Origin: Selaginella moellendorffii
Taxonomy: Eukaryota; Streptophyta; Lycopodiopsida; Selaginellales; Selaginellaceae
Length of the DNA stretch: 64,000 bases
NCBI RefSeq assembly: GCF_000143415.4
Contig: NW_003314302.1
Coordinates: 327,182 to 391,181, forward strand
Direction: 5' to 3'
Part shown: positions 45,113 to 55,850 of the stretch, piece by piece
How positions within the stretch are numbered: the first letter of the stretch is position 1
Layout: every line of letters begins with the position of its first letter
The notes under the pieces: model-generated
Databases searched by the model: none
Told to the model about the DNA's origin: nothing
What the model saw: only the letters and a program-made list of their open reading frames with translations
Made by a program: the position numbers and the translations under genes

Positions 45113-45139
45113 ATTAGGGATTAGGGATTAGGGATTAGG
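45113..45139. repeat. (ATTAGGG)n, telomere-like 7-bp repeat
   Basis: Nearly four tandem units of ATTAGGG, a one-base variant of the plant telomere unit TTTAGGG, eight bases upstream of the ATG of the minus-strand papain-like gene. On that gene's strand it reads CCCTAAT, close to a telo-box. Confidence 0.85.
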
Positions 45140-45192
45140 CATTCCAAAGCATAGTTTTTGCTCTAAACCTAAAAACATTTAGACTAGGATGC

Positions 45193-45264
45193 TGACTCAT
45201 TAGGTGACGTGGCGCCTGACTCGCCAGGCGACGTGGTGGCTGACTCATCGGTTGACGTGGCAGT
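45193..45264. promoter_or_regulatory. Three tandem 24-bp units with paired bZIP-like motifs
   Basis: Units start at 45193, 45217 and 45241. Each opens with TGACTCA/G and carries (T/C)GACGTGG about 12 bp later. TGACTCA is the GCN4/AP-1-type core and TGACGTGG is a TGA/ABRE/UPRE-type core, both bound by plant bZIP factors. The array lies in the gap between the two divergent papain-like genes. Regulation is inferred; the array could also be a minisatellite or transposon remnant. Confidence 0.7.
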
Positions 45265-45270
45265 TGCATC

Positions 45271-45981
45271 AACTGGAAAACAACATTGGGGCTGCGGGTC
45301 TACAATCAGTTCGACTGTGGCAATTGTTGGGTGATTTGTTCGATTGGCCTGATGGAAAGTCTGCTAAAAATCGCAGGGCATAATGAGTCGTTAAGCATCC
45401 AGTTTTGTAATGACTTTTGTGAGCCTGGCTTTGAGGCTAAAGACAGCTTGAAGACTAAGTTCCTCGGCTCCATTGGCTTTACAGTTTCTTGTGAGGGCGG
45501 ATCTCCCGGAGCTTGCTTGGACTTCCTTACCAACGTTGGAGTTCCCAGGGCTGCAAACTACCGGCAGTATCAGGCACGTAACCGGTCGAGGTTGGAGATC
45601 GCTTACGACAAGTGGTTGTATGAGGATGAGAAGTTTCGGCTCAAAAGTGTGGCCAATACGGGAGTGGACATTGGTAATCTTGTTGATGAGTCTGCGATCC
45701 TTGCGTTTGCCAGCTGGTTGACTCACCGTGGGCCTGCAGTAACTGCTGTGAAGTGCCGTGATTGGGGACGAGACAGTTTGGATAACAACTACGTGTATGT
45801 TGGAGACTACGAGCAAGAGTTCAAGCATTGTCTTCTTGTTGTCGGCTTCAAGTGGAAGGAGCGGCTATGGACTTTGCTAAATTCACATGGTGAGAGCTAT
45901 GGTGACAGTGGATTGTTTTACATCCGTTTTGGGGATAAACGCTCCGGATTCGGTGAAATATTCCATGTGGCAAACTTTTGA
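45271..45981 (+). CDS. Papain-like (C1A) cysteine protease, no start codon found
   Basis: The frame opens at a stop just upstream (45253-45255) and begins NWKTTLGLRVYNQFDCGNCW, which fits the start of a mature papain domain (D/N-W-R/K ... Q-x-x-C-G-x-C-W). Counting from the TTG at 45286, catalytic Cys is C14, His is H181 (KHCLLVVGF) and Asn is N199 (NSHGESYGDSGLFYIR); the usual Trp after Asn-Ser is His here. All three catalytic residues are present. There is no in-frame ATG before the catalytic cysteine, no propeptide and no signal peptide, so either an upstream exon was missed or the gene is 5'-truncated. A clear splice acceptor just before NWK was not seen. It is divergent from the catalytically dead paralogue. 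Confidence 0.62.
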   Translation, partial: NWKTTLGLRVYNQFDCGNCWVICSIGLMESLLKIAGHNESLSIQFCNDFCEPGFEAKDSLKTKFLGSIGFTVSCEGGSPGACLDFLTNVGVPRAANYRQYQARNRSRLEIAYDKWLYEDEKFRLKSVANTGVDIGNLVDESAILAFASWLTHRGPAVTAVKCRDWGRDSLDNNYVYVGDYEQEFKHCLLVVGFKWKERLWTLLNSHGESYGDSGLFYIRFGDKRSGFGEIFHVANF

Positions 45982-46633
45982 GATCGATTAACATTTTGCA
46001 GAATGTAATTTGTTTTGTTTCTAAATGTATCTCTCTAGCTAAACCTCTTAACTAACGAAACTCATAAACAAGTACTTTGCCAAGGCACACTGCAGGGCGT
46101 TGCGATGAGTGCCTCCTCACTTGTTAGCTGCTGCTAGCTTCATCTCCTTCGCATTCAAATTCAGAAGCAGCAGGCAGGATTGTGCAAGGAAGAAGAAGCG
46201 AATAGGGATTGGTCATGGGATTTTGAGCTGCAATGGGGCTGCGATGACAGATACGTATTAGGGCTCGTTCCAACAGCGAACACGAGTTTGTTTAGGCTAG
46301 TTTTCTTCCCAAAACAAGTCAAGTTCCATTTGTAGCTGCAGTTAGTGCCTTTAATTCTCATTATTAATTTAGCTTATTGATATAATTTAGGTTTTAACAA
46401 AAGTATAAAACAAATCAGATGGACTAGCTGAGTCAAATATTTGAAACAAATACAAGACAAAAATAATCAGAACCTTTATTTCAGGTTGAACAAAGCTCAA
46501 ATCTCAGACTCCATCACTTCTTGATGGCTAAGAAATCGACTATGCTCCCAGCATATGAATTTTCTTGTCATCAACGTTTGCATATACATAGAGGGTGAGG
46601 CTGGATATTAATTATATTGATAATTTGTTTGAA
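45982..46633. other. Intergenic DNA, no gene seen
   Basis: AT-rich 3' flank of the papain-like gene. Nothing recognised. Confidence 0.6.
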
Positions 46634-47420
46634 ATGACAATAATCACAATATTTTCCTTTGTAATATTCTGAATGTTTATTGTCAAACCAATAATTATGT
46701 TGTAGATCCATTAGGGATCAGTGTTGAAGGCATTGAAGCATTTCCTCAACACATTGATTCTGTAATTCAAACTATACCAAATGGTCCTCAACGTGTTGGT
46801 AGTTGGTCGAACACAGTTCCACTAACAACTATACGATATACATTTTCAATTTTTTCACAATCATTAGGATGCCCATGGAACTGTCGTGTTTGTCATGCTT
46901 ATCGTGTCCTAGGGTATGTTCGGGGTGATCTAATTAAAGGACTTCTTATGGGTCTTGCAGCTGCTGTTATTCAAGATGGTTCTACAAGAAACTTTGAAAC
47001 TGTAATCGGAACTTTTAGACATGTATCACTGGAATATTCCACACGTTCAAGATATCGAATTCCTTCATCAATCCAAAATAAAACCTTTTTTTCTCCTTTG
47101 AACTTACAGAGTCAATTTGTATATGATGGTGATGTTGATTGCTGGGTATATAGTTCAAGCATTATGAGTTCCATTTTTGAAGAATCACAAGCATTTGGAA
47201 ATTACATAATGGAAGGTAATACAATCATATCACCAAACGGAATTTTTAAACTGATTATGCAAAAAGATTGCAATCTGGTTTTTTATGAAGTTCATTTTGT
47301 ATTGTGGGTGGCAGACACAAATGGAAGAGGTGAAGGTTGTTGGTATTGATGTCTGAAGATGATGGAAATGTTTATTTATATGACATGGAAAAACACCTTT
47401 GCTTATGGGAAAAACCATGA
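46634..47420 (+). pseudogene. Bulb-type lectin-domain protein gene with frameshifts
   Basis: Related to the gene at 4.9-5.8 kb. An ATG at 46634 starts a hydrophobic signal-like stretch (MTIITIFSFVIF) that stops after 12 codons. A +1 shift opens a long frame (about 46645-47349) through 'YDGDVDCWVY' and 'FGNYIMEGNTIIS', the same landmarks as the intact gene, and into a B-lectin with a perfect mannose motif, QKDCNLVFY. It stops after GEGCWY, and a one-base shift restores 'LMSEDDGNVYLYDMEKHLCL' up to a stop at 47418-47420. Two separate shifts make a working protein unlikely unless tiny introns are spliced. Like its relative it is very AT-rich. Confidence 0.7.
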
Positions 47421-47647
47421 TATAGATATAAGTACTATGAAATAAGGCCTAGAAAGCAAAAGCTTTAAGTAGAGAATTGAAGTGCTACAAAGCCTCGCCG
47501 GCTTTTGTTCTAGCCTTTTTAATTGACACTGAATTGTGTTCCAAGCAAATTTAATTGAAATAGGACCTACATTAAGTTAAAATTAAAGTAGTTTAATGGG
47601 GCTAATTGCCTAATGTGTCTTCCCGCATAATTCCATTAGTGGACCCT

Positions 47648-47790
47648 TCTCGCCAATTACAATTAAGCTAGAGAATTTAGTTGTAAGAATTCTTATAATT
47701 AAGTTCATTAAGTGTAAGGAGGGTATGTTTTTACCCTTGTATGATCTTCAGAGCAGATCGTGGGAGGAAATCCTAGGGATCTTCTGCTCT
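47648..47790 (+). repeat. Direct repeat, right copy, of the inserted block
   Basis: It matches 42354-42480. Palindrome-arm sequence resumes about ten bases beyond its end. Confidence 0.8.
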
Positions 47791-47799
47791 TCCCTTATT

Positions 47800-48240
47800 T
47801 TTTACTGCTTATACCCTATCTAGCATGGAGCTCCAAGCACATTACAAAATAAAGCTGGCTGCCCATAAAAAAATGTGAAAAAGAAAAATAAAATAGTATT
47901 TTGTTCTCAACGAGTCACACAAAGTAACAATTTCTCACCCAGATAAACTCTTCTTATCCACACAGCAAAGAGAGAAAAAGAAAAATTACACCTAAAAAAT
48001 TTATGCAATTTCCTTCCAAACCCCACTAAATTGGTTATTCAAATGTTTTAGCACAATTAAATCCAATGATCTGCAGCTGCAAGCAAAAATGCACAAAAGA
48101 AACATAATATTCCACAATGCAAATAGCTTGCAAACTAAATCAATCAAGTCCTTTCAATTGCCCATGTTTCTCATCCTAGTTCCTCGGAGTATGATGATCA
48201 GACATAAAGCCCTAGACTCAAGTGTTGCATTTTTCTACTT
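47800..48240 (-). repeat. Outer continuation of the right palindrome arm
   Basis: The reverse complement of about 27610-27985 of the left arm: 'agcatggagctcca', 'cattacaaaataaagctggc', 'acataaagccctagactc'. It is more diverged than the gene-bearing inner arm and has several indels. Confidence 0.85.
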
Positions 48241-48303
48241 TTGGAACTGGAAGCAGGCAGGATGTGAAGTTCTGAATAGTTCATGATATATCTATTTTTA
48301 TAT

Positions 48304-48481
48304 TGTGAGGGCCAAGTGTACGGTTACGATGCCATATATTAATATTAGCATAGTGGGATTTTGGTAGCTGTCGGATTGGTTTCAATCTGGACCACTCGCT
48401 CCTATATATAAGTTAAGGTTTTTTGGGTTAATGGATATATGCACATTTCTGTATTCCCTTTCCATATTCCAAGCACTCACA
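48304..48481 (+). repeat. 5' LTR of gypsy copy 2
   Basis: 178 bp with TG...CA ends and a TATA-like 'ctatatataag'. It differs from the 3' LTR at several sites, so the insertion is not recent. Confidence 0.93.
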
Positions 48482-48708
48482 TTGGTGGAGATGAAGGGCA
48501 CCTTTGATTGTCCTTGAGGAGTGCTTGGATTTGGGATTTTGGTTTAGATCTAACTTTTGCATTGTCTAAATCTAGCTTTTTCCATTTCCTTCTTTTTGTT
48601 CTTTCCTTTCAGGATTTTGGTTTAGATCTAGCTTTTTGCATTGTCTAGATCTACCATTTTCTTCTAGCTTTTTGTCATTTCTCTTCTTTTTCTTTTTCAT
48701 TTGTCTCC

Positions 48709-51700
48709 ATGGCAGATCAGCAATCTCCTCCTTTGACTCTCGAGCAGCAGTTGGTCCAATTGCTTGATGCTATGCACTTGCAATTGAACAACCAAACTCA
48801 ATTGATGGCGGCATTCACGGCACATGGTCCAACTCCTCCTGCTTTTGGTGCCAATCCTCGCGTTCGGCCGGAGTTCTTTCGTGGGAATCCTGGGAATGAT
48901 GTATACCATTGGTTTGATCACTTCACGGTGATTGCCACATATCATTCTTGGGATGATGCTTGACGGTTGCGTGAGTTTCCCATGTGTCTCCAAGGGACGG
49001 CGTTGCAGTGGTACAATGGTTTGAGTGCAGCCACTCGTGGGGATTGGAGTGTTCTACCGGACGTCTTCAAACATGCCTTCGGACATGCCGATGATTGTGA
49101 TGATGCTTTCCAACAATTGCATCGTCTTTGCCAAGGGCCATCTGAGTCGGTGATGCAATTTGGCATTCGTTTTCGAAGTCTTTTGCTTCATGCGGAGCCA
49201 AATATGTCGGAGCGGATCAAGCTAGGAATGTTGTGGCCAGCACTTTGTCAAGATCTTGTCGGACTTGTGCATGCACTTGCTCCTGCCACCCTTGACGATG
49301 CTCTTCGCTTGGCACAATGTTATGAGACGTCGCCTCTTCCACTTCTCGCTACACGTCCTTCCGCTCCACTTCCTATGGGTGATGGTCCTGTTCCAATGGA
49401 GGTTGATGCTGCTACTGCTCGAGTCCAAGGACAAGCGCGAGGACGTGGTCGTGGCCGTGATGTTTGCTGCTGGGCGTGTGATGAAGTTGGTCATACTTAT
49501 CAGCGTTGCCGTCATTTTCCGGATTGGCAACCTCCATTTCCTGGGTGGAGACCTTGGCGTCAGCAACGTCCCGTGGGTGTTGCTGCAGTGGAAGGTCTGG
49601 ACACCGAGATGCATCCGGGAAACGAGGAGTCGCGCGAGTAATGAAGGGACCTTGCGCGAATAAGTTAGTGACCTCTCCATCTTTCTTTCAGAAGTATCAT
49701 CAAGGGGTTCACTCGGCACCGGTTCATCCAATGTTTACTTTCCAAGCTCGTTTTTATAACAAGAGGTCTCATATTATTCTCTCCGTATTGGTTGATACAG
49801 GTTCGAGTTTATCTTCTATTGCTCGACCTGTTGCCACACATTGTCGTTTACACTTGCGTCGTGCGGTGGAACCAGTTTTCATTCTTTATGGCAACGACCG
49901 TACACATGCATGTGCATGGGATGAGGTGGACCTGGTTGTGCGTGTGGGTGATCTCAAGCTTGAGTTGTAGCTGTTGCGGGTGGTGCCGAGTCAAGCTTTT
50001 GACTTCATTCTTGGTATGGATTGGTTGCAGCGCAATCATGCCAAGTGTGACTTTGAGGCTTCTCCCCCTTGTCTTATACTTCCTTATGTTTCATTCATTC
50101 CTCTCACTTCCATACCTCTTCGTCCCTCTACTTCTACCTCTGCTTCCATTACTTTTATTCCCCCACTCTTTCCTTTTGTGTTGCCAACTTGTTCTGCTTT
50201 TCCCTTTTCCGATCCCTCCGCCGATCTTTGTGTTGCAGCAGTTGACCGGCTCATGAAGGAGTATTCTGATCTCTTTGAATTTGACTTATCGTCTAGGGCC
50301 AAGATTGCCACACGTCATCCGATTCCAACTGGGGATGCTTGTCCAATCAAGGTTCCTATTCGTCGTTGGTCACCTAAGGAGATCAAGATTTTACGTGCAA
50401 ACGTCAAGGAAATGCTGGAGAAGGGTGTTATTCGGAAGTCGCGGAGTCCTTGGGCATGTGAACCTCATCTTGTGACGAAGCATGATGGGAGTATTCATTT
50501 CTGCATCGACTATCGTCCGTTAAACAAAGTGACGATCCCAGATGTGTATCCTCTTCCTCACACTACTAATCTCTTGGATCGTCTGGGGTGAAATCGTTGG
50601 TTCACCAAGCTAGATCTTGCTTCTGGGTATTGGCAAGTACCGATGGCCAAAGAAGATATTCCTAAGACTGCTTTTCGTACACCATTTGGTTTGTATGAGT
50701 TCTTGGTGATGCCGTTTGGTTTGAACAATGCTCCAGCAACTTTCCAGCGGATGATGGACAAGGTTCTTTGCGATATGCCGGAGGTGACTGCTAACTTTAT
50801 TGATGATGTCTTGATCCACTCGAAGGGGACGTGGGAGGAGCATGTTCGTGATGTTTGTAAAGTGTTGGATCGGCTACGCGACGTTGGTTTAAAGCTGAAG
50901 CGGTCAAAGTGCATGTTTGGGTCTAAGGACACAATTTATCTTGGGTACCGTATTTCTCGTGAGGGTTTGCAAGTTGATCCTGACAAACTTGTGGCTGTTC
51001 TAAAGTTCCCTACTCCGAAGTGTGTGAATGATGTGCAGTTCTTTTTGGGTAAGGTGCAATATCTCAGTCGTTTTGTGGATCATCTTTCCGATCGCATTAC
51101 ACCATTGCGAGCGTTGTTGAAGTCATCAATGTCATCTTTCATCTGGTCTCCGGATTGTGAGCGAGCATTCGTGGACCTCAAAGAACTATTGACGACTCCT
51201 CCGGTTTTGGCATATCCTGACTACACTCGACCTTTTATTTTGCGCGTGGATGCTTCTGACATTGGTCTCGGAGGTGTGTTGATGCAAGAGAGCTCGAGTG
51301 TGCCGGGTCAACGCCATCCCATTGCATACATAAGCTGTACATTACAACCAGCGGAGATGAACTACTCCACTACGGAGAAGGAGTGTTTAGCAGCAGTCTG
51401 GGGTTTTGAGAAACTTCATGCCTATCTACATGGTTCTCGGACATTACTTGAAGGTGACCATGCTGCTGTTACTTCATTATTAAACCGGAAGAATCTGGTT
51501 GGTTGTACGGCTCGATGGGCTTTGAAGCTTCAGATATATGATTTCGATGTTGTTCATTGCCCAGGGAGTTCTATGGCTGATGCTGATGCCCTTTCTCGAG
51601 CTCCTCTTCCTTCTCCACTCACTTCTCATGTTTCTAACGAACCTGTTGTTCCAGCATCTGTAGATTTTCTAGATGAGGATTCTGTGCCGTCAGCGGTTGC

Positions 51701-53108
51701 TGTCCTTGACGTTCAGTGTCCACAAGGTGCAGAGCAAGATCTACCTTCTCTTGATGAGGTTCGTGAGGCTCAAAAGATTGAGCCGTGGATTCGGAGGCTT
51801 CGAGATGGGTTTGAGAATCTTGCATCACTTGCTGATGACTTGCCTTTCCGGCATTTACATTCTCAATATCGCCTTGACGATGGCCTTCTTTATTTTGTGG
51901 GGATGGATCCTGATGATCATTTACGGCTGGTGGTGCCTTCGGTGTTTATTCCGTAGTTTCTCCATGCCTACCATGATTCTCCTGTTCTAGGTGGGCATAT
52001 GGGACATCATCGTGTCACCAAGAAGCTGCGCAGGTCTTTCTATTGGCCGGAGATATGACGTGATATTATCCAGTATGTGCGTAGTTGCGTTTGGTGCCAA
52101 GCTTGTAATACTCCCCCTCGTGCTGCGGAAGGACGGTTGTAGTCAATTGCAGTTTCCCGTCCGTTTGAGTTAGTGGCGTTTGATATTATGGGACCTTTTC
52201 CACGGTTGACTGCTGGCAATGAGTATATTATTATTGCTTTTGACTACTTGACTCGTTGGGTGGAAGTTGGTGCTCTTGCTAGCGCCTCTGCAACTGCTGT
52301 TGGATACTTCCTCCTCAATCGAGTGGTGTTCCAGCATTCTTGTCCAGAGCGGATTCTTTCGGATAATGGTCCCGCATTTATAGCTGAGGCCTTTCATGTT
52401 TTGACGTCTCGGTTGGGGATATGCCACACTTTCACGAGTGCTTATCATCCACAATCAGATGGTTTGGTGGAATGGCTTGTTCGGACATTCAAAGGGATGA
52501 TTGCGAAGTATGTGAACTTTCAGCATTCGGATTGGGATGGTTATTTGCCGTCTCTTCGGTATGCATATGTTACAGGGGTGCAGAGTTCTGTTGGTGCTTC
52601 ACCATATAAACTCCTATATAGTCATGATCCAATATTACCAACGGAGCTGGGTTTACCTTCGCAATTGCCATGTGCTGCCGATGCTAAATCATGGGCTAAA
52701 TCAGTATTTGACGAGCATTCTTCCACTTGTCCGAGCAGAGTCTGCCGAACACTTAGGCCGTGTATAAGTGGGACAACAACGGCGCTACAACTCCCATCAT
52801 CGTCTACCTACGGAGTACAAAGTGGATGATTTGGTGTTAGTCTGTTTTCCCCATCTTACGGTATGTGGTTTATCTAAGGGGCTTCTTGCGTAATGGAAAG
52901 GACCGTATCGAGTGTTGCGACAAATTGGACCACAAGTTTATGAGGTTCGGCATGACGTTCAGTAGGCCGATCCTCCAGAGATTGTGCATGTGCAGCGGCT
53001 AAAACGCTTCGTACAAAGGGATCAGGAGGAGTTAATACCACCTACAGATCCACCGATGCCTCCTCCTGACATTCCTCTGGATCCCGGCCCATCTTCAAGA
53101 GAACCCTG
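48709..53108 (+). pseudogene. Gag-Pol polyprotein of gypsy copy 2, with stops and frameshifts
   Basis: Gag starts with ATG (MADQQSPPLTLEQQ) and has an internal TGA at 48961 where copy 1 has CGA. The zinc knuckle CWACDEVGHTYQRC (CX2CX4HX4C) lies at about 49470-49512. The protease DTGSS is near 49793. RT carries FIDDVLIHS near 50799. RNase H has LRVDASDIGLGG. Integrase keeps D, D and the final E (LVEWLVRTF), then GPY/F-like WKGPYRVLRQ. The end of the product is proline-rich (PPTDPPMPPPDIP). No chromodomain was recognised. At least five stops or frame changes break the polyprotein. Confidence 0.92.
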
Positions 53109-53141
53109 ATGGTCTTCCATTATCCCGAGAGGAGGGGATGA

Positions 53142-53319
53142 TGTGAGGGCCAAGTGTACGGTTACGATGCCATATACTAATATTAGCGTAGTGGGATTTT
53201 GGTAGTCGTCGGATTGGTTTCAATCTGGACCACTCGCTCCTGTATATAAGCTAGGGTTTTTTGGGCTAATGGATATATGCACATTTCTGTATTCCCTTTC
53301 CATATTCCAAGCACTCACA
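53142..53319 (+). repeat. 3' LTR of gypsy copy 2
   Basis: 178 bp, closely matching the 5' LTR and followed by the ATATT duplication. Confidence 0.93.
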
Positions 53320-53563
53320 ATATTATATATTTATATGTTTTAAAATAGAAAAATAGACTTTTATGTCAAACCATTTAACACTTACTAAAGAGGGGTGATT
53401 ACATGGCTCCATATGTGGTAGTAATGGTGGTTTGATAAGGGAAGACCTTAATAGCAATCTATTGGGCCGCCAGCAAAGAATTATATTCGCCGCAAGAAAT
53501 CTGGCAGCGGTCTCCTCCAGCGCCAGCGGCGTGGGTCATTTCTTGGGAATCTCCTGGGAGCCG

Positions 53564-53943
53564 ATGTCGCCGCCACTGCCAGTGCAAGCTCCTCCACAGC
53601 CGCAGCACCAGCAGCAGCATTTCGTGAGGGATCATCACGCGCATCTCCAGTATCTGGCTCACAATCTCCATGCCAATCCTCCTCCTCACGACCCGCTGGC
53701 GTCTTCTTCTTTCAAGCATCTCTTGTCTTCTTGCTCCATGGCTATGGCGAGAATTCCTAGCGATCTCGGACAGCAGCACGATCACCCCCAACGCTGGCAA
53801 GAAAGCGATCGGGGGGATCATCGTGAGGATGGCAGCGGCGAGTGGCCCAGCGACGAGGCAAGGGCCTTGATCAAGATTCGCGGAGACATGGAGTCGAGTT
53901 TCCAGAGGGGCTCCCATCCCCATCTCTGGGAAGAGATCGCAAG
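53564..53943 (+). CDS. Trihelix (GT-type) transcription factor, first exon or fragment
   Basis: A GC-rich island in AT-rich DNA. From the ATG (MSPPLPVQAPP) comes a Gln/His/Pro-rich stretch, then EWPSDEARALIKIRGDMESSF and HPHLWEEIAR, the first part of a trihelix DNA-binding domain (family pattern W-P-x-x-E-x-x-A-L-L-x-I-R ... L-W-E-E-I/V-S-R). The exon ends AG/GTATGTG, a good splice donor that cuts within the domain where the K of 'ARK' would follow. No matching downstream exon was seen in the next 10 kb. So this is either a first exon with a long intron or a captured gene piece. The frame is open upstream to a TTG at 53432, without ATG. Trihelix factors bind GT elements in the nucleus. Confidence 0.6.
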
Positions 53944-55529
53944 GTATGTGGATAGCTTGCATTCATGGTTTTAGCCCTAAGATTTTGCTTGGTACAAGCT
54001 CCTGGATTTGTGGAAGCATTTTAAGTTTCTGGAAGGGGTGCGTGTGGTGATACACATGAGCTCCATAGGGTTTGGAACGAGTGCATAAATATAGCACACA
54101 TCACCACTCGACTATAGGTAGTGTTCGAAAAAGACTTTGGCCACTATGCCCTATGCATGTGGGAAATGCTAAACTCTATGTGGAGTGTGCTACATAATAA
54201 TATATATGGCTAGTGTATCCTTGGGACAGTGTAGGTTGGCACTAGGTATATGCATCACACACTCTTTGTAAAATTAGAGACAATTACCAATAATTTATGC
54301 ACAGGCTTAAGCACAAAGCAAGTGTGCAAGGGCAATTGAGTTGGATCTTGGACACAAGGATCTGAAACATCAAGATCTCACTATATGTAGCATGTAAGGC
54401 ATGTTTTATCACCCCTTTCAAAGTCTTATGTATTGCCATCCACCACCAATTAGCTATCAATAATCCACAATACAAGTATAACTGTGGGAAGAGTTGATAC
54501 ATCACTCTAAACATTGAAGTGAAACCTATGTACTCAAACTCATATAATTGTTATAGAGAAAATAAAAGAACACATAGTATGTGGCACATAGCATGTGACA
54601 TGTGGCATATATCCACTTCGTAATTATCCTATTATAAATCATTATGGGATAAAGAGTGAAAACTACATGCACTACAAGTGGAGATTTTGAGGTAGCTCGG
54701 GCATGCGTGGGCGGTGAAGAACTTCAAGAAGAGGTGTAATATAATCTAGATAGACTAGATCTTTGTCTTTTAGCATCAAATTTTAACACCATATTAATAT
54801 AACATGTTAGATTGCTAGAGAATATGCCTGGCAAGCCTACCATATAGGTATATATGATGTCACACAAAATTTAGTAAGAGTTTTTCTCTTTCATACTACA
54901 CTTTTTCCTATTTAGCTGAGAACAACAGCTTTCCTAGTCTTGGCTACTCTTCTTTTGCATGTGGGCAACTGTGGTAGGTGGGAGCTTGATCAAACAAGCT
55001 CTCACTCAGAAGGTCTTGGATGGAGGCCTTTTGGTCCATATAGGTAGTGGTAGGTGTGACATAGGCATTTATGCATAAGCAAATAAGATCTAAAGCATAT
55101 AAGTAGTTTTGTTCATTAAGGTTTGAGTGAGAGCTCTTTGGGGAGAGGTGTCTATCATTGCAAACTTGATTAACTCTCCTTCTTTTATGTGAGTTCTTGG
55201 TAGGGTGTTTTACTATCCCTATATAACATTGGTGTTGTTCTTGCATGTGAGGATACAAGCTCTCAAGAGACATGTTTAACTTGAACTTCAGCACACAATA
55301 TATCAGAATGTTGCGATTTATGTTTTGTTTCATGCATGTTTCTCCAAATGAGGGTTTCTCCAAGTGAAGTAAGCTTTCCTTTGTTTGGCTTTTTTTTTTT
55401 TGGCATAGCAGTGTAGTGATTGCAAAGCATTGAAACACTATAATGTAAGTAAGTGATTGTAATGATTACCCATATGTCTAAGGACAGTGGAGTAAAATTT
55501 GAATTTCAGGACCTTAAGCCACTAAACAA
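53944..55529. other. AT-rich intergenic DNA, no gene seen
   Basis: A 164-codon frame at 54944-55438 (minus) is low-complexity and matches nothing I recognise. No exon completing the trihelix domain was found. Confidence 0.5.
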
Positions 55530-55850
55530 AGGGACAGAGTGAAACTCCCAAGGTTGTAGCCAAGGAGCGAAGGAACCGAAGCATGAAACAACTCTTGAGC
55601 ATTCAGCCTAATGAGCAAAGGGACAGGAGCACAAAATAACTTGGAACAATCGAGTATCCAACATCCTAATGCTAGGACTAGCACATAACACAGAGCCAAG
55701 TAGAGTCTAGCACTATTTGAGCATACATGTGGCTTAATGCAAGGATATGGGTACTCCATTATCTAGCATGGTATAGAGCTTAGGCTTAAACCTAAGTTGA
55801 ACGCAGAACAAAGACAGATATGTAAGTGGGACCTAGATTTATTTAGAATT
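55530..55850 (+). repeat. Dispersed repeat family B, copy 1
   Basis: Landmarks are 'caactcttgagc', 'gagcaaagggac', 'ggatatgggtactcc' and 'tagcatggtatagagctt'. Copies in the same orientation lie near 60.73, 61.35 and 61.95 kb. Non-coding. Confidence 0.7.

Larger units (their letters stand above)
42312..47799. other. Block inserted into the right palindrome arm
   Basis: The left arm has no counterpart for this segment. Near its ends are direct repeats, 42354-42480 and 47648-47790, sharing 'caattacaattaagctagag', 'aagaattcttataattaag' and 'tgggaggaaatcc'. The second copy has an extra ~18 bp ('agggtatgtttttaccct'). Between them lie a kelch fragment, two papain-like genes and a lectin pseudogene. 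The repeats contain the beginning of the kelch coding fragment, so they look like a duplicated gene edge and not LTRs. Confidence 0.75.
48304..53319 (+). mobile_element. Ty3/gypsy LTR retrotransposon, copy 2, with both LTRs
   Basis: Two 178-bp LTRs (48304-48481 and 53142-53319) begin TGTGAGGG and end CACTCACA. The element is flanked by ATATT at 48300-48304 and 53320-53324, a 5-bp target-site duplication (its last T overlaps the first LTR base). A purine-rich tract (gagaggagggga) precedes the 3' LTR, as expected of a polypurine tract. Internal order is gag, protease, RT, RNase H, integrase. The leader has an extra ~90-bp tandem duplication (about 48535-48680) absent from copy 1. It is full length but coding-defective. 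Confidence 0.95.

Noticed and set aside
45113-45139. Interstitial telomere or chromosome end
   Set aside because: Only four units, and the unit is ATTAGGG, not TTTAGGG. It is too short for a telomere remnant and is treated as a promoter-proximal simple repeat.
42354-47790. The ~130-bp direct repeats as LTRs of a 5-kb retroelement
   Set aside because: No TG...CA ends, no primer site, no polypurine tract and no retroelement proteins between them. They contain part of a kelch coding sequence.
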